Source of the DNA: Vibrio pectenicida
GTDB lineage: Bacteria > Pseudomonadota > Gammaproteobacteria > Enterobacterales > Vibrionaceae
Length of the DNA: 64,000 bases
NCBI GenBank assembly: GCA_024347015.1
Contig: AP024890.1
Span: forward strand, 744,001-808,000
Direction: 5' to 3'
A program made the position numbers and the translations under genes. Every line of letters begins with the position of its first letter. Position 1 is the first letter of the stretch. Below the pieces are notes generated by a model, which was not told where the DNA came from, made no database searches, and saw nothing but the letters and a program-made list of their open reading frames with translations. Of the stretch, positions 1-8,636 are shown one piece after another.

Positions 1-2
1 TG

Positions 3-650
3 AGCACGGACGAGCAGCCAGGTTCGGATATTGACGTAATGTTTTCTTGCGATAACGAAAGCCATGCACTTTACAGAGAAGAACTCATTCCTAAAATCAC
101 CGAATGTATTTCAGCGCTTCATAAACGCGTTGGCGCTGTGGTAGATGATGAAGTCCCCGCAGATTCCAAACACTTAATAAGTGCTGATGAAATGATGGAA
201 GCGGCTTCCCTTCATATGTATTACCCAACTAATACTGAAGGCGTTGCTGATAAAGTTCATATTGATCCATTAAGATTCTTCCTCGATAAAGAAGTGTCTT
301 TAGATGGTATTACTAAGTCAGAAAGCCAAAGGTTTAGCCCTGAATTTTTAAAAAGCAAATATTTAAGGTTGAGGTTGCTATTCAATATCATGACGACTCC
401 AAATGTGATCCATTCTAAAAACGAAGAGGCGGTAAAAATCCTTACTGGTAAAGTGAAACAATCATTGTTGGACATGAGTCAAGATTTGCAGGAACAACTC
501 GGGGATAAAGCAAGTGCTAGTATTGAGCAACGAATTCAACTTCTTATGGGGCAAGGTGAGAACAAAGGGGAGTATTGGCTGGGTTATAAACAAGACCGGA
601 AAGGTGTTGAAGAAAAACTTAAATCATTACTTGCCTTAGATAACCCTTGA
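3..650 (+). CDS. C-terminal part of an unrecognised protein, possibly nucleotidyltransferase-like (cut by left edge)
   Basis: The reading frame is open to the left edge, so the methionine at 39 is probably internal and the true start lies outside the window. The 12 codons before it are in frame and read into GSDIDVMF. A Gly-Ser followed by Asp-x-Asp flanked by hydrophobics is the metal-binding signature of the DNA polymerase beta-type nucleotidyltransferase superfamily, but the match is short and the conserved helix before it is cut off. The remaining roughly 200 residues are charged and mostly helical, with no signal peptide, membrane segment or cysteine cluster. It ends 200 bp before the racemase gene with no clear terminator between. 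Function is not assigned. Confidence 0.6.
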   Translation, partial: STDEQPGSDIDVMFSCDNESHALYREELIPKITECISALHKRVGAVVDDEVPADSKHLISADEMMEAASLHMYYPTNTEGVADKVHIDPLRFFLDKEVSLDGITKSESQRFSPEFLKSKYLRLRLLFNIMTTPNVIHSKNEEAVKILTGKVKQSLLDMSQDLQEQLGDKASASIEQRIQLLMGQGENKGEYWLGYKQDRKGVEEKLKSLLALDNP

Positions 651-851
651 TCTTTAGGTTTAAAAGGCTAAACATCTAATTTTACCAAGCCTTTCGTCAC
701 GTAAATACGGCTCTTTATTGTTTAAAATATCTTAATATTAAACATAGGCTTATTCTTACTATCGCAAGGCTATTTTTGTTGCATAATATCGATTGTAATT
801 TTTCTAAACATCTGATTATGATGTCATTCATATCTAGAGAAAGGAATCGTA

Positions 852-1550
852 ATGAAAACAATTGGTATTATTGGTGGTATGAGTTGGGAGTCAACTTCAA
901 GCTACTACAAATTCATCAATCAGGCAGTTAATGATGAAAAAGGAGGGCTGCATTCAGCCAAAATTATTCTTTATAGTGTCGATTTTGCCGAGATCGAGTG
1001 CTTACAGAAAAGTGAAGAGTGGGGCAAAGCTGCTGTAATCTTGAGTCAAGTAGCACAGTCACTGGAAAATGCTGGGGCTGATTTTATTATTGTTGCTACC
1101 AACACTATGCATAAGGTATTTGATGAAATACAAGAAGGGGTGTCAACTCCTTTGTTGCATATAGCCGATCCAACCGGTCAGAATATAGTAGATAAAGGAA
1201 TTACTAAAGTAGGTTTGATCGGAACTGCATTTACGATGGAACAGGACTTTTATAAGCAACGTCTTAAGAGCAAATTTGGCATAGAAGTTATAGTTCCAAA
1301 TGGTGTCCAGCGTAGACTCGTCCACGATGTGATTTATGATGAGCTGTGTGTAGGAAAGATAAGTGCTCGTTCAAAGCAGGACTTTAAAACAATCATTGAA
1401 GATCTAACAGCAGAAGGTGCCCAGGGTGTAATTTTAGGGTGCACTGAAATAGGACTTCTACTTGATAGTTCTGATATAGATATTCCAGTATTCGATACAA
1501 CAGCAATACATGTTCAAGCGGCAGTAAGAGAAGCTTTATATAATAAGTAA
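852..1550 (+). CDS. ygeA: Aspartate/glutamate racemase family protein, YgeA type
   Basis: A cytosolic amino-acid racemase of the Asp/Glu racemase superfamily, 232 residues, the normal length. The N-terminus (KTIGIIGGMSWEST) and the order of motifs match E. coli YgeA, a broad-specificity amino-acid racemase. In that protein the first catalytic position is Thr83 instead of Cys and the second is Cys197. Here ATNTMHK puts Thr at residue 83 and GCTEIGLL puts Cys at residue 197, so the same Thr/Cys arrangement is kept. The start has AGAAAGGAATCGT just upstream as ribosome binding site. The gene appears to stand alone and is followed by a hairpin shared with the convergent tlh gene. D-amino acids made by such enzymes can be released and act on cell walls; which substrate is used here cannot be read from sequence. 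Confidence 0.9.
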   Translation: MKTIGIIGGMSWESTSSYYKFINQAVNDEKGGLHSAKIILYSVDFAEIECLQKSEEWGKAAVILSQVAQSLENAGADFIIVATNTMHKVFDEIQEGVSTPLLHIADPTGQNIVDKGITKVGLIGTAFTMEQDFYKQRLKSKFGIEVIVPNGVQRRLVHDVIYDELCVGKISARSKQDFKTIIEDLTAEGAQGVILGCTEIGLLLDSSDIDIPVFDTTAIHVQAAVREALYNK

Positions 1551-1589
1551 ATAGCTCAATACCTAAGAACAAAAGCTTAGCTAAGCGTT

Positions 1590-1622
1590 AAAAAGATGAA
1601 GTAAGCGTAACTCCATCTTTTT
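1590..1622. terminator. Bidirectional hairpin terminator between ygeA-like gene and tlh
   Basis: AAAAAGATG and CATCTTTTT form the arms, and inner AGT/ACT pairs extend the stem. A-runs on one side and T-runs on the other let it work in both directions, which fits the convergent genes. Confidence 0.7.
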
Positions 1623-1635
1623 ATGCGAGCCGTGT

Positions 1636-2877
1636 TTAGAAGTTAAATTGCTCTAACTTTGTTTGAATGATGTCATCCGCGATGAATTTGTGAGTGGCTG
1701 TTGTTGGATGAGTCACTCCCCAAAAGACATATTTATCTGCACCATAGTAAGCACAATCATTAGTCAGTGAATGATTTTTCAGGTAGTCCGATGCTGAGTT
1801 TCTATTGATATTCAAACACGAGTCGGTCGCATTCTCGAACCCAAATGCTCTGGGGTCAGATGTGATTTGGTTAAACCTTTCGTGAGCATCATAAAGCACA
1901 ATGGTAAGCCCTTTGTCCTTATAGAGTTTGGCTTGCTCTTTTATAAAAGCATTGAACTCAATGATGTTATCTCTAACAGTGTTGATTTCTTCAACCGTTG
2001 AATATTTAAATTGGGGCGCTTTGGTGGCATCAGGCAGGGTAAACAAAAGTATATTTGTTATTCCTGATTCAGTTAAACGAATCAGAGCGCTACTCAAATC
2101 AGCTTTTACGTCTGCAACAGAGCGGCCATAATTCATCAAATCATTGAGACCAAACTCCATCGTGACTAGGCTATTTTCTGGTTTGTAGTTTTCTGCTTTA
2201 TTCGCATACTTGAGATAGGATGTAACTTGCTTGTACACACCAGTTAAAACCCCATATTGATTGACTCCAGCTGCTCCGCCTACTGCCCAGTTGTATAATG
2301 GCAGATGTTTATGTTGTGCAAGGTACTCGGTCCATACAAAACCATTTGAAAAGTGCCCTAAATACCATGAGCTTCTATTTGGAAATACCCATTGCGATGC
2401 ATTGTATAAGTTACCAGTGTCTGACAAGCTGTCGCCAAAGGTGATGATTCTATTAATTTTTTCATTGTTAATGGAGTCATTTGTCCAAATACTGTGGTTG
2501 TATGAAATTTGGCTATCTGATGCGTAATACATCGGATCAGCCTCATCATAGGTCACCCCCAATGTTTCAATACAGCGTTCCTCAATGTCTGACTGTGTAG
2601 TATTGGTATAGAACATGTTCTTAACCGATACAGAAGAACGCCAATACCCCTGTATTTTGTAGTAAGTGCCATCTTCGTTTTTAGCCCATTCCCAATCAGC
2701 ATCCGTTTCATTGCGGTTTTGAGAAATACGATACCAACATCTGACATAGGTGCTGGTTTGTCGGCCTTGAATCCTTTGGTCATATTCAGCATTTCCAAGT
2801 TTAAGATTTGTTGGCGTATCATCTGCGAGTGCTGGTGCCGCCAAGGTGCAACCAACTAAAAGTAGAATTTTATTCAT
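1636..2877 (-). CDS. tlh: Thermolabile haemolysin / secreted SGNH phospholipase (TLH family)
   Basis: A secreted phospholipase A/lysophospholipase of the SGNH-GDSL family, matching the Vibrio thermolabile (lecithin-dependent) haemolysin in length (413 residues; about 418 in V. parahaemolyticus) and architecture. Residues 1-18 are a signal peptide, about 20-135 the family's N-terminal domain, and the rest the catalytic domain. GDSLS at 148-152 carries the nucleophile Ser150, GHFSNG is the glycine block, and GLND at 243-246 carries Asn245. The catalytic His is His390 in GVTHP. The usual Asp three residues before it is Gly387, as in Vibrio enzymes reported to use a Ser-His-chloride triad. Two cysteines near the N-terminus (47 and 102) may form a disulphide. 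AAGGATC precedes the ATG. It lies just downstream of prtV on the same strand but beyond the prtV terminator, so it is probably its own unit. Confidence 0.93.
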   Translation of the reverse strand: MNKILLLVGCTLAAPALADDTPTNLKLGNAEYDQRIQGRQTSTYVRCWYRISQNRNETDADWEWAKNEDGTYYKIQGYWRSSVSVKNMFYTNTTQSDIEERCIETLGVTYDEADPMYYASDSQISYNHSIWTNDSINNEKINRIITFGDSLSDTGNLYNASQWVFPNRSSWYLGHFSNGFVWTEYLAQHKHLPLYNWAVGGAAGVNQYGVLTGVYKQVTSYLKYANKAENYKPENSLVTMEFGLNDLMNYGRSVADVKADLSSALIRLTESGITNILLFTLPDATKAPQFKYSTVEEINTVRDNIIEFNAFIKEQAKLYKDKGLTIVLYDAHERFNQITSDPRAFGFENATDSCLNINRNSASDYLKNHSLTNDCAYYGADKYVFWGVTHPTTATHKFIADDIIQTKLEQFNF

Positions 2878-3061
2878 GATCCTTCACTTATTATTCTGAT
2901 TGTAGAGTGTTTGCTCATCTTTGATCGCATGGCGTGCACTTAGCAGTCAAAATATTCATGAAAAAAATCAATCAAGATTCGATTGAGATCAAACTTTATA
3001 CAGAAATCTTTAGTTACCTAGGTGTTAAATTTGTGTGTTTTTATGGTGAATCTTGTTTCTA

Positions 3062-3097
3062 ATATGAGAATTGTTGCTTATATGAGAATTGTTGCTT
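3062..3097 (+). repeat. Perfect tandem duplication of an 18-bp unit
   Basis: ATATGAGAATTGTTGCTT occurs twice back to back (3062-3079 and 3080-3097), upstream of tlh. It may be a recent slippage event or a duplicated regulatory site; nothing further supports either reading. Confidence 0.85.
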
Positions 3098-3158
3098 ATA
3101 TTGATTATCTGGATTGACTTGGTAAAAATTTAGAGAGCTAAAAGAAGTTTTTGCAGAC

Positions 3159-3188
3159 AAAAAAAAGCGCAACCGTCGTTGCGCTTTT
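3159..3188 (-). terminator. Rho-independent terminator of prtV
   Basis: Read on the minus strand, GCGCAAC/GTTGCGC form a 7-bp GC-rich stem with a 4-nt loop followed by an eight-T run, 21 bp past the prtV stop codon. This is the clearest terminator in the first 10 kb. Confidence 0.9.
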
Positions 3189-3208
3189 GGCTAATTATTA
3201 ATAATGGA

Positions 3209-5965
3209 TTATAGTTTGACGTCTATAAGTTTGGTGACTTTATCGCCATTGTCATCCATTACGGTTAAGCGAACTTGGTGATCTCCGTAGCTTGGGAATA
3301 TGGCAGTGAACATGCGTCCACGTTTGATATCACCATTTGGAAGAACCCACTCAGTATCAACGATACGTCCATCAGCATCAGAGCTTGTTGACCACATTGT
3401 AACCAAACGACCTAAGTGTATGTATTTAGCCGTTGCTTTTGGCAAGATATTACCGTCTTCGACAAAAATCGTGTCTGTAGCTGTATGTTGGTCGCCACGG
3501 TTATCTGTGACAGTTAGAGAAACTGTATAGCGGCCATCATTTAGGTATGTCCAAGTAGGGGAGGCTTCTTTACTTGTTTCACCATTGCCAAAGTTCCACT
3601 CATAATCGACGATACTGCCATCAGGATCAGAACTCATATTACTTGCAATGACTGTCATACCATCGACAGATAAGGTAAATGCTGCGACTGGAAGTTGGTT
3701 AGGCTCGGGTACTTTTGATACTCTAATTACCCCATATGTGTTATCAGCGGCTTGTTCAATGACTTCGATAGCGACACCGTGTTCAGCTAATAGTTTTCCT
3801 GCATCTGGCGCTTGTGGATTAGAATAATCTTCATTATCAGCAAAGTAGGCATTACCTAGTAGGCTGACATCTCTCAATACATCACCTTCTTTATTTTCAA
3901 GTGTCATAGGTGATTGATCTTGAAGTGAGAAGCTTGCATCACGTAGTTGGTAACGAGTTTGTGCTGGAGAGCCAGATTTTTCCCAAATCATAGCGTTTTG
4001 GTCCGCATCAACAACACCTAACCAACCCTCACCAGGGTGCTTTCCTACCCAGTTATCGGTGATAGAGTCATCAACGTACCAGACGATTAAACCAGGTTCA
4101 AATGACATCAGGCTTCCAAAACGCTTGATATTATTTAGTCCTTCATCAACGTCATTATGGCTGCGCCATTGTAGTAGATAATAGTGTGGAGCTTCATTGA
4201 CGCCATTGTTTAATCGGTAACCATTTAACGTAAAGCTTGAATCTGCTTCACCATCATCGATTAATGTTGCCACACCATCTGCTATGATTTCAATGTTGTC
4301 GACGTGTAGGCCTTCCATAGCTAAGCCACCATCGGTAATATAATCAAAGCCTAAAGCAACTGTTTGCCCAGACCATTGGGAAAGATCAAACTCAGCATCA
4401 ACCCAGCCATCAGATTCACCAGAAATTGCAGGTACTAGGTCGGTAGTATTGGGATCATCTAGAGTGGTAATGCTACCAGCTATTTGCTCTCCATTGATAA
4501 GTACTCGTGCAAAGTCATAGTCTTTCTCGATTTGGTACCAAGCTTTAAACGCCAATTCTATATTTGTTGCCTCCGGCAGAGTAATCTCACGGGACATCGA
4601 GTTTTTGAGAGCATCACCTTTACCGGAATGAAAACCATAGCTACCGGAGTAAGGTTTTTGGCCTTCGGTACGTTTAATAGGAAGATCAATACGAACCATA
4701 TTTGGCTTGTCATTGTCGATGGTCTGATGAAGAGTAATCTCTTCACCTTTGGTCGTAAGTTCATTAACGGAGAGTGTTTGATTAACAATCCACTTCCCTC
4801 CGATTGATTCCTGTAGAAATTGCTTTGCCCAAGAACTAAATGCAGTAGGCTGAGTGCCGCCAATTTTGCCAGCCCAGCTACCCGAAGACATAATAGACCA
4901 GTATGAGACAGGTTCACCTTTGCCTGTATATTGGGTGTCGTATTCATCGGGAAGGCCTAAGTCATGCCCGTACTCGTGGGCACAAACACCAGCTGCTGCA
5001 TCAATCGGCTGAATAGTATAATCAAAAGCAGCATAGCTACCGCCAAAACGACTCGGAACTGTGCTGGTGGTCCCTTGTAATACATGATATTTACCAAGGT
5101 TATATCTATGTGACCATATAGCATCGTCTTCAAGTACGCCACCGCCAGCCTCTTCACCTACTGATGAATGAAAAACCATCAAATGGTCTATCACTCCATC
5201 AGGTTCACGGAAGTCACCATCTTGGTCGTAGTCATAGCGGTCTTCAATGTCGTAATCGGCAAGATTAATATTTGGATCTTGAGCTAATTGGTTGAGGGCT
5301 TCACGCACCAACTCTTGTGCATTAAGATCATTGTCTGTTGAGGGAGAATTACCCCCGTAGAATGCTGCATTTTTTGAAGCGCGATACCAACCGGCTGCTT
5401 GTCCTGCGACGCTGTAGCTTTTGCCTGACTCACTCTCATAATACTGACGCATTGAGATAAGGTTTTGCCCACTTGGGCCAATGTAGCCAGTGTTAGAGAA
5501 AAGAAGGCTCTGATAATGTTCTGGTTGATAGCTATCGTAGAGCATGTCTGTGTGATCAGATGTTAGCCGATTATCGTTCCAAGGTAAGTCAGGGAAATCA
5601 ACGAGTACAGCTAGAACTTTATCAGTGCGCTTATCAGACAAATCAAAAGCAAATACATGCGCTTTATGCTGACCATTATTTGATTCAATAGATTTTAATA
5701 TTTTTGCTCTTTGTTCGAGTGCTTTTTTACCGAACTGAGCATCGCCTTTAAAACCATTACCAAGTTTTTTATTTAGGTAGTTACTAAGAGCAAGTTTCTG
5801 TTCTTCAATAGAAGAACTTTCATCAATAATGCCTTTTCTTTCTAGCATTTCGATAATTTTTTCTTCATTCATGACACCTAAATCTATAGGTGTTTGAGCA
5901 TTAACTCCGGCACTTAACAGTGCCATTACTGCTGTTGGTAGCAGTGTTTTCCTTATGCAAGCCAT
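3209..5965 (-). CDS. prtV: Secreted M6-family metalloprotease PrtV
   Basis: A zinc metalloprotease of the M6 (immune inhibitor A) family, exported and processed outside the cell. In V. cholerae PrtV it degrades host matrix proteins and contributes to killing of grazing predators. The length, 918 residues, equals V. cholerae PrtV. Residues 1-23 form a signal peptide and about 25-105 the helical prodomain. The catalytic domain contains HEYGHDLGLPDEYD at 330-343; His330, Glu331 and His334 are at the positions reported for the V. cholerae active site. A beta-rich middle region with several Ca-binding-like acidic loops follows, then two PKD domains at about 755-840 and 840-918, the part normally removed on maturation. 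AAGGA precedes the ATG. The gene for a small prodomain-like protein lies 108 bp upstream on the same strand and may be cotranscribed. A strong terminator follows. Confidence 0.96.
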   Translation of the reverse strand: MACIRKTLLPTAVMALLSAGVNAQTPIDLGVMNEEKIIEMLERKGIIDESSSIEEQKLALSNYLNKKLGNGFKGDAQFGKKALEQRAKILKSIESNNGQHKAHVFAFDLSDKRTDKVLAVLVDFPDLPWNDNRLTSDHTDMLYDSYQPEHYQSLLFSNTGYIGPSGQNLISMRQYYESESGKSYSVAGQAAGWYRASKNAAFYGGNSPSTDNDLNAQELVREALNQLAQDPNINLADYDIEDRYDYDQDGDFREPDGVIDHLMVFHSSVGEEAGGGVLEDDAIWSHRYNLGKYHVLQGTTSTVPSRFGGSYAAFDYTIQPIDAAAGVCAHEYGHDLGLPDEYDTQYTGKGEPVSYWSIMSSGSWAGKIGGTQPTAFSSWAKQFLQESIGGKWIVNQTLSVNELTTKGEEITLHQTIDNDKPNMVRIDLPIKRTEGQKPYSGSYGFHSGKGDALKNSMSREITLPEATNIELAFKAWYQIEKDYDFARVLINGEQIAGSITTLDDPNTTDLVPAISGESDGWVDAEFDLSQWSGQTVALGFDYITDGGLAMEGLHVDNIEIIADGVATLIDDGEADSSFTLNGYRLNNGVNEAPHYYLLQWRSHNDVDEGLNNIKRFGSLMSFEPGLIVWYVDDSITDNWVGKHPGEGWLGVVDADQNAMIWEKSGSPAQTRYQLRDASFSLQDQSPMTLENKEGDVLRDVSLLGNAYFADNEDYSNPQAPDAGKLLAEHGVAIEVIEQAADNTYGVIRVSKVPEPNQLPVAAFTLSVDGMTVIASNMSSDPDGSIVDYEWNFGNGETSKEASPTWTYLNDGRYTVSLTVTDNRGDQHTATDTIFVEDGNILPKATAKYIHLGRLVTMWSTSSDADGRIVDTEWVLPNGDIKRGRMFTAIFPSYGDHQVRLTVMDDNGDKVTKLIDVKL

Positions 5966-6073
5966 ATTATTTCCTTATTATATTTTATTGCCAAACACCA
6001 CTTTAAATAGTGGTTATAACGTTGCGTGAACAACTCCCATGACGGTGGGAGATTCTTAAATATATTTCAGTAC

Positions 6074-6334
6074 TTAATCCTTAGGAGCTGAAATACATTG
6101 TTTGTTTTTTAAAAATTCATTGGTAGTTTTCTTAGTGTTATTATCGTTACTTTTGGTTTTGTTGAATCTATTAGCGAGGTAAACTTGGAGAGATTTAAGC
6201 TTTTCGTCATAGGATTGATTTTCACATATGACACCACGTTTCACTAGGGACGTAACTAGTTCCTCATCATCAGGAAGCGGATTAGCAATAACTGGAAAGG
6301 ATAATATTATTAACAAAAAAACCACAAGCTTCAT
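6074..6334 (-). CDS. Small secreted protein resembling the PrtV prodomain
   Basis: An 86-residue protein with a clear signal peptide (residues 1-17, ending VIANPLP). Residues 21-57 align without gaps to residues 32-68 of the neighbouring PrtV prodomain: the pattern EE/EL, L, K-R-G-V/I-I, E, S, E, L, Y-L is shared, about 10 identities in 37 with most other positions conservative. After this helix the protein becomes Asn/Lys/Thr-rich and ends with a lone Cys near the C-terminus (a second Cys is at 37). There is no catalytic domain. It is transcribed toward prtV. By analogy with proteases whose propeptides inhibit in trans it could be a secreted inhibitor or folding helper of PrtV. It could also be the remaining N-terminus of a decayed second M6 protease. 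Both readings are inference. Confidence 0.75.
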   Translation of the reverse strand: MKLVVFLLIILSFPVIANPLPDDEELVTSLVKRGVICENQSYDEKLKSLQVYLANRFNKTKSNDNNTKKTTNEFLKNKQCISAPKD

Positions 6335-6446
6335 TCTTTCTTATAAACTACTTATATTTTTCAACAAAATATAACTATGAATTATAAAATGCAATGGTTG
6401 AATTTTAAACGATAAGACCTTGATCTATAGTTCAACATAATATGTA

Positions 6447-6474
6447 AACACCCCAAACGATTATCTGAGGTGTT
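6447..6474 (-). terminator. Possible terminator downstream of the trpS2 remnant
   Basis: AACACC and GGTGTT arms enclose a long loop, with TTTACATATT following on the minus strand. The stem is short and the T-tract poor, so the call is tentative. Confidence 0.35.
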
Positions 6475-6544
6475 GCCCATGATTACTTAGAAATAATTAT
6501 TTTTTAGTGATTATTTTGATTTTAATAATTTGGTGAGAAAATTA

Positions 6545-7155
6545 TTAAAATATATTCAGACCGAATACGCTTTTAATATTGTATAATGTTTTTTCAGTTT
6601 TGAACTTGGCTACTTCACTTCCTTTTGCCAATACTTGTAAAAGATAACTCGGTTCAGATAACAGTTTTTCACGTTCATGTCTTATAGGGCGTAATATCTC
6701 TTGTAAACATTCTTCCAATATTTTTTTTGTTGTACTATCTCCCAGCCCTCCACTTTGATAGCGATTTTTCAGTTCATTGATGTAAATTGTATCGGGATGA
6801 AACGCTTCAAGATAGGTGAAGACAACATTACCCTCCACAAATTGCTAAAGTACATGGTGATTTCTGCAAGTGCAGGAAGCTGTGAATGCAAACAAATTGT
6901 AGTTAGTGTAGGATCGATTCCTACGGCTAAATAGTCCGCGACAACATTAAGAATGTTAGAGGAAATTTTTGAAGGGTTACTGGCATTATCTGTTAAACCT
7001 TGCATATCTGCGACGAGTATTGTTTGGTCGTTGCTTTTCTGAAGCGCCACTCTTTGCTGTAATAATCCAACATAGTGGCCAAGGTGCAGAGGCCCTGTTG
7101 CTCGGTCACCTGTTAAGATAACCTGGTTTTGAGGTGCATTTGTTGGCTTTTTCAT
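6545..7155 (-). pseudogene. trpS2: Tryptophanyl-tRNA synthetase II (trpS2 type), inactivated by internal deletion
   Basis: Two reading frames together make the two ends of a class I tryptophanyl-tRNA synthetase of the second (TrpS2) type. The upstream frame (from 7155, start MKKPTNAP with GGAG nine bases before it) gives the N-terminal Rossmann part, including the HIGH-motif equivalent GPLHLGHYVG, and breaks off after ITMYFSNL. The other frame gives the C-terminus from VEGNVVFTYLEAF to the stop at 6545. In intact enzymes of about 340 residues these two points lie about 135-140 codons apart, and the missing stretch includes the KMSKS loop. The junction is near 6838-6845 and the two parts are also out of frame, so no functional enzyme can be made. 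An ordinary trpS must exist elsewhere in the genome. Confidence 0.9.
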
Positions 7156-7592
7156 GAATTTATTCTCCGGCTTTGAATGATTCACTACTGGAGATAATTC
7201 ATAGATACTAATGCCGTATGCTGTTATTCCAGCAGCATAGGAACGAAATAAGTCTTGGCTGCTCTAGTGAGAGCGCCACCAATTGTTTTGAGACGATATG
7301 AATGCGTTTAGTTTCATATTGGTAAATTTAACATAAGAGATTTCCATGTACAATGTTTTAAACGGGGTTATTCATTCAATTATAATAAAAACCCACAATA
7401 AAAATATTGATACTGGCCTTCTCAGAGAGGGTGGTAAACTTTTCTAAAAATCACATAATTATTAGATTAATTTTCTGTTTTTAATTAAATGATAGATAAC
7501 AAGATAAAAAAATTCTCCAGGGAAATTCGTATACTGTGACACGTAATTAGTTCACTACAAAGTTATCTCTGACAAAGTAGTATCGTCTCTAG
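7156..7592. other. Intergenic region between trpS2 remnant and exporter gene
   Basis: About 435 bp that must hold the old trpS2 promoter (leftward) and the exporter promoter (rightward). A short inverted repeat (TGCTG ... CAGCA, about 7218-7237) lies in the trpS2 leader side. I see no coding sequence and no recognisable riboswitch. Confidence 0.45.
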
Positions 7593-8528
7593 GTGAATGA
7601 TCTCATGAATTCAAAGTCTCTATCTTTTCTGCTTTTTATTTCCGTTTGTATAATCTGGGGAACAACTTGGTTTGCCATGGAAGTAGCATTGGAAACTATT
7701 CCTCCCATTTTTGCTACGGCAATGCGTTTTATGCTGGCCGCACCACTTTTAGCTGTATTAGCTAAGGTATTTGGGCAACCGTTACTTTTTCCAAGAGGGA
7801 AGGGGAAATGGATATTAATTGTTGCTTTAATGTATTTTGCGGTTCCATTTACATTGATGATTTATGGTGAGCAGTATATCTCATCAGGCTTGGCTTCAAT
7901 TATCTTTGCCAATATGCCAGTTGCAGTCATGTTGATGTCAGGCTTGTTTTTGGGTTTACGTTTAGCAAGCCATCAGTTGTTTGGCCTTGTTGTGGCCGTA
8001 TTGAGTTTGTCATTCATTCTTGGGACTGAAATGCAGCTAGGTGGCTCAGACTATATTATCGGTACTGTCTGTCTTGGAATGGCGGTGGTTATTCATGCAG
8101 TTATGTATGTAATTGTGCAGAAACATTGTAAAGACATTCAGGTGCTGACTTATAATGCTGTGCCATGCCTTGCTGCTTCAGTATTGCTTTTTATCGTTTC
8201 TTTGATAGGAGAGCATATTGACTATCAGTCATTCAGTATGGAATCGGTATCGGCGGTAGCGTATTTGGGCTTAGTGGCAAGTGTCGGTGGCATTGTCGCT
8301 TATTTTAAACTTGGGCAAGTATCAACTCCGTTCCAAGCGTCTATTTGTTTTTTGATTTTCCCCGTTGTAGCTCTTTTCATATCCGCTTATGTAAATGATG
8401 AAATTTTATCTCTCCAGTCAATGTTACTTTTAGCGCCTTTATTAGCTGGGATTTTGCTAACTAAAACGCCAAAATCAGTGTTTGCTAGGCAAGAAAATCG
8501 AACCAATAAAGCGAGTGTGAATTTGTGA
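7593..8528 (+). CDS. EamA-family drug/metabolite exporter (DMT superfamily)
   Basis: An inner-membrane transporter with ten predicted hydrophobic segments over 311 residues, the usual EamA length and layout of two five-helix repeats. The first repeat begins with IIWGTTWFAMEVAL, the typical W-G-x-N/T-W-F family start, and the second repeat begins near residue 155. Members export amino acids, nucleotides or metabolites; the substrate cannot be assigned. The reading frame starts with GTG at 7593; an ATG four codons later (7605) is an equally good start. The gene is followed by a very small gene on the same strand and then by a convergent LysR regulator, so the regulator is not in the divergent arrangement that would tie it to this gene. 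Confidence 0.85.
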   Translation: MNDLMNSKSLSFLLFISVCIIWGTTWFAMEVALETIPPIFATAMRFMLAAPLLAVLAKVFGQPLLFPRGKGKWILIVALMYFAVPFTLMIYGEQYISSGLASIIFANMPVAVMLMSGLFLGLRLASHQLFGLVVAVLSLSFILGTEMQLGGSDYIIGTVCLGMAVVIHAVMYVIVQKHCKDIQVLTYNAVPCLAASVLLFIVSLIGEHIDYQSFSMESVSAVAYLGLVASVGGIVAYFKLGQVSTPFQASICFLIFPVVALFISAYVNDEILSLQSMLLLAPLLAGILLTKTPKSVFARQENRTNKASVNL

Positions 8529-8636
8529 GTATGTATATTGAGTAAGTTCTGATATTTTTTAAGTCATATTGAAACCACTTGACAAGGTACTTGATTTAGC
8601 GGTATCTAACCATTTCTAAGATATAAGGTTATCACT

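Larger units (their letters stand above)
2878..3208. other. Intergenic region between tlh and prtV
   Basis: About 330 bp without a gene. It must hold the tlh promoter (leftward). The only visible structures are the prtV terminator hairpin at its right end and an 18-bp direct tandem duplication at 3062-3097. No small gene with a ribosome binding site was found. Confidence 0.6.

Noticed and set aside
7186..7592. Possible attenuator or T-box-like leader upstream of trpS2
   Set aside because: Only a short inverted repeat is seen, with no leader peptide rich in Trp codons and no T-box motif.
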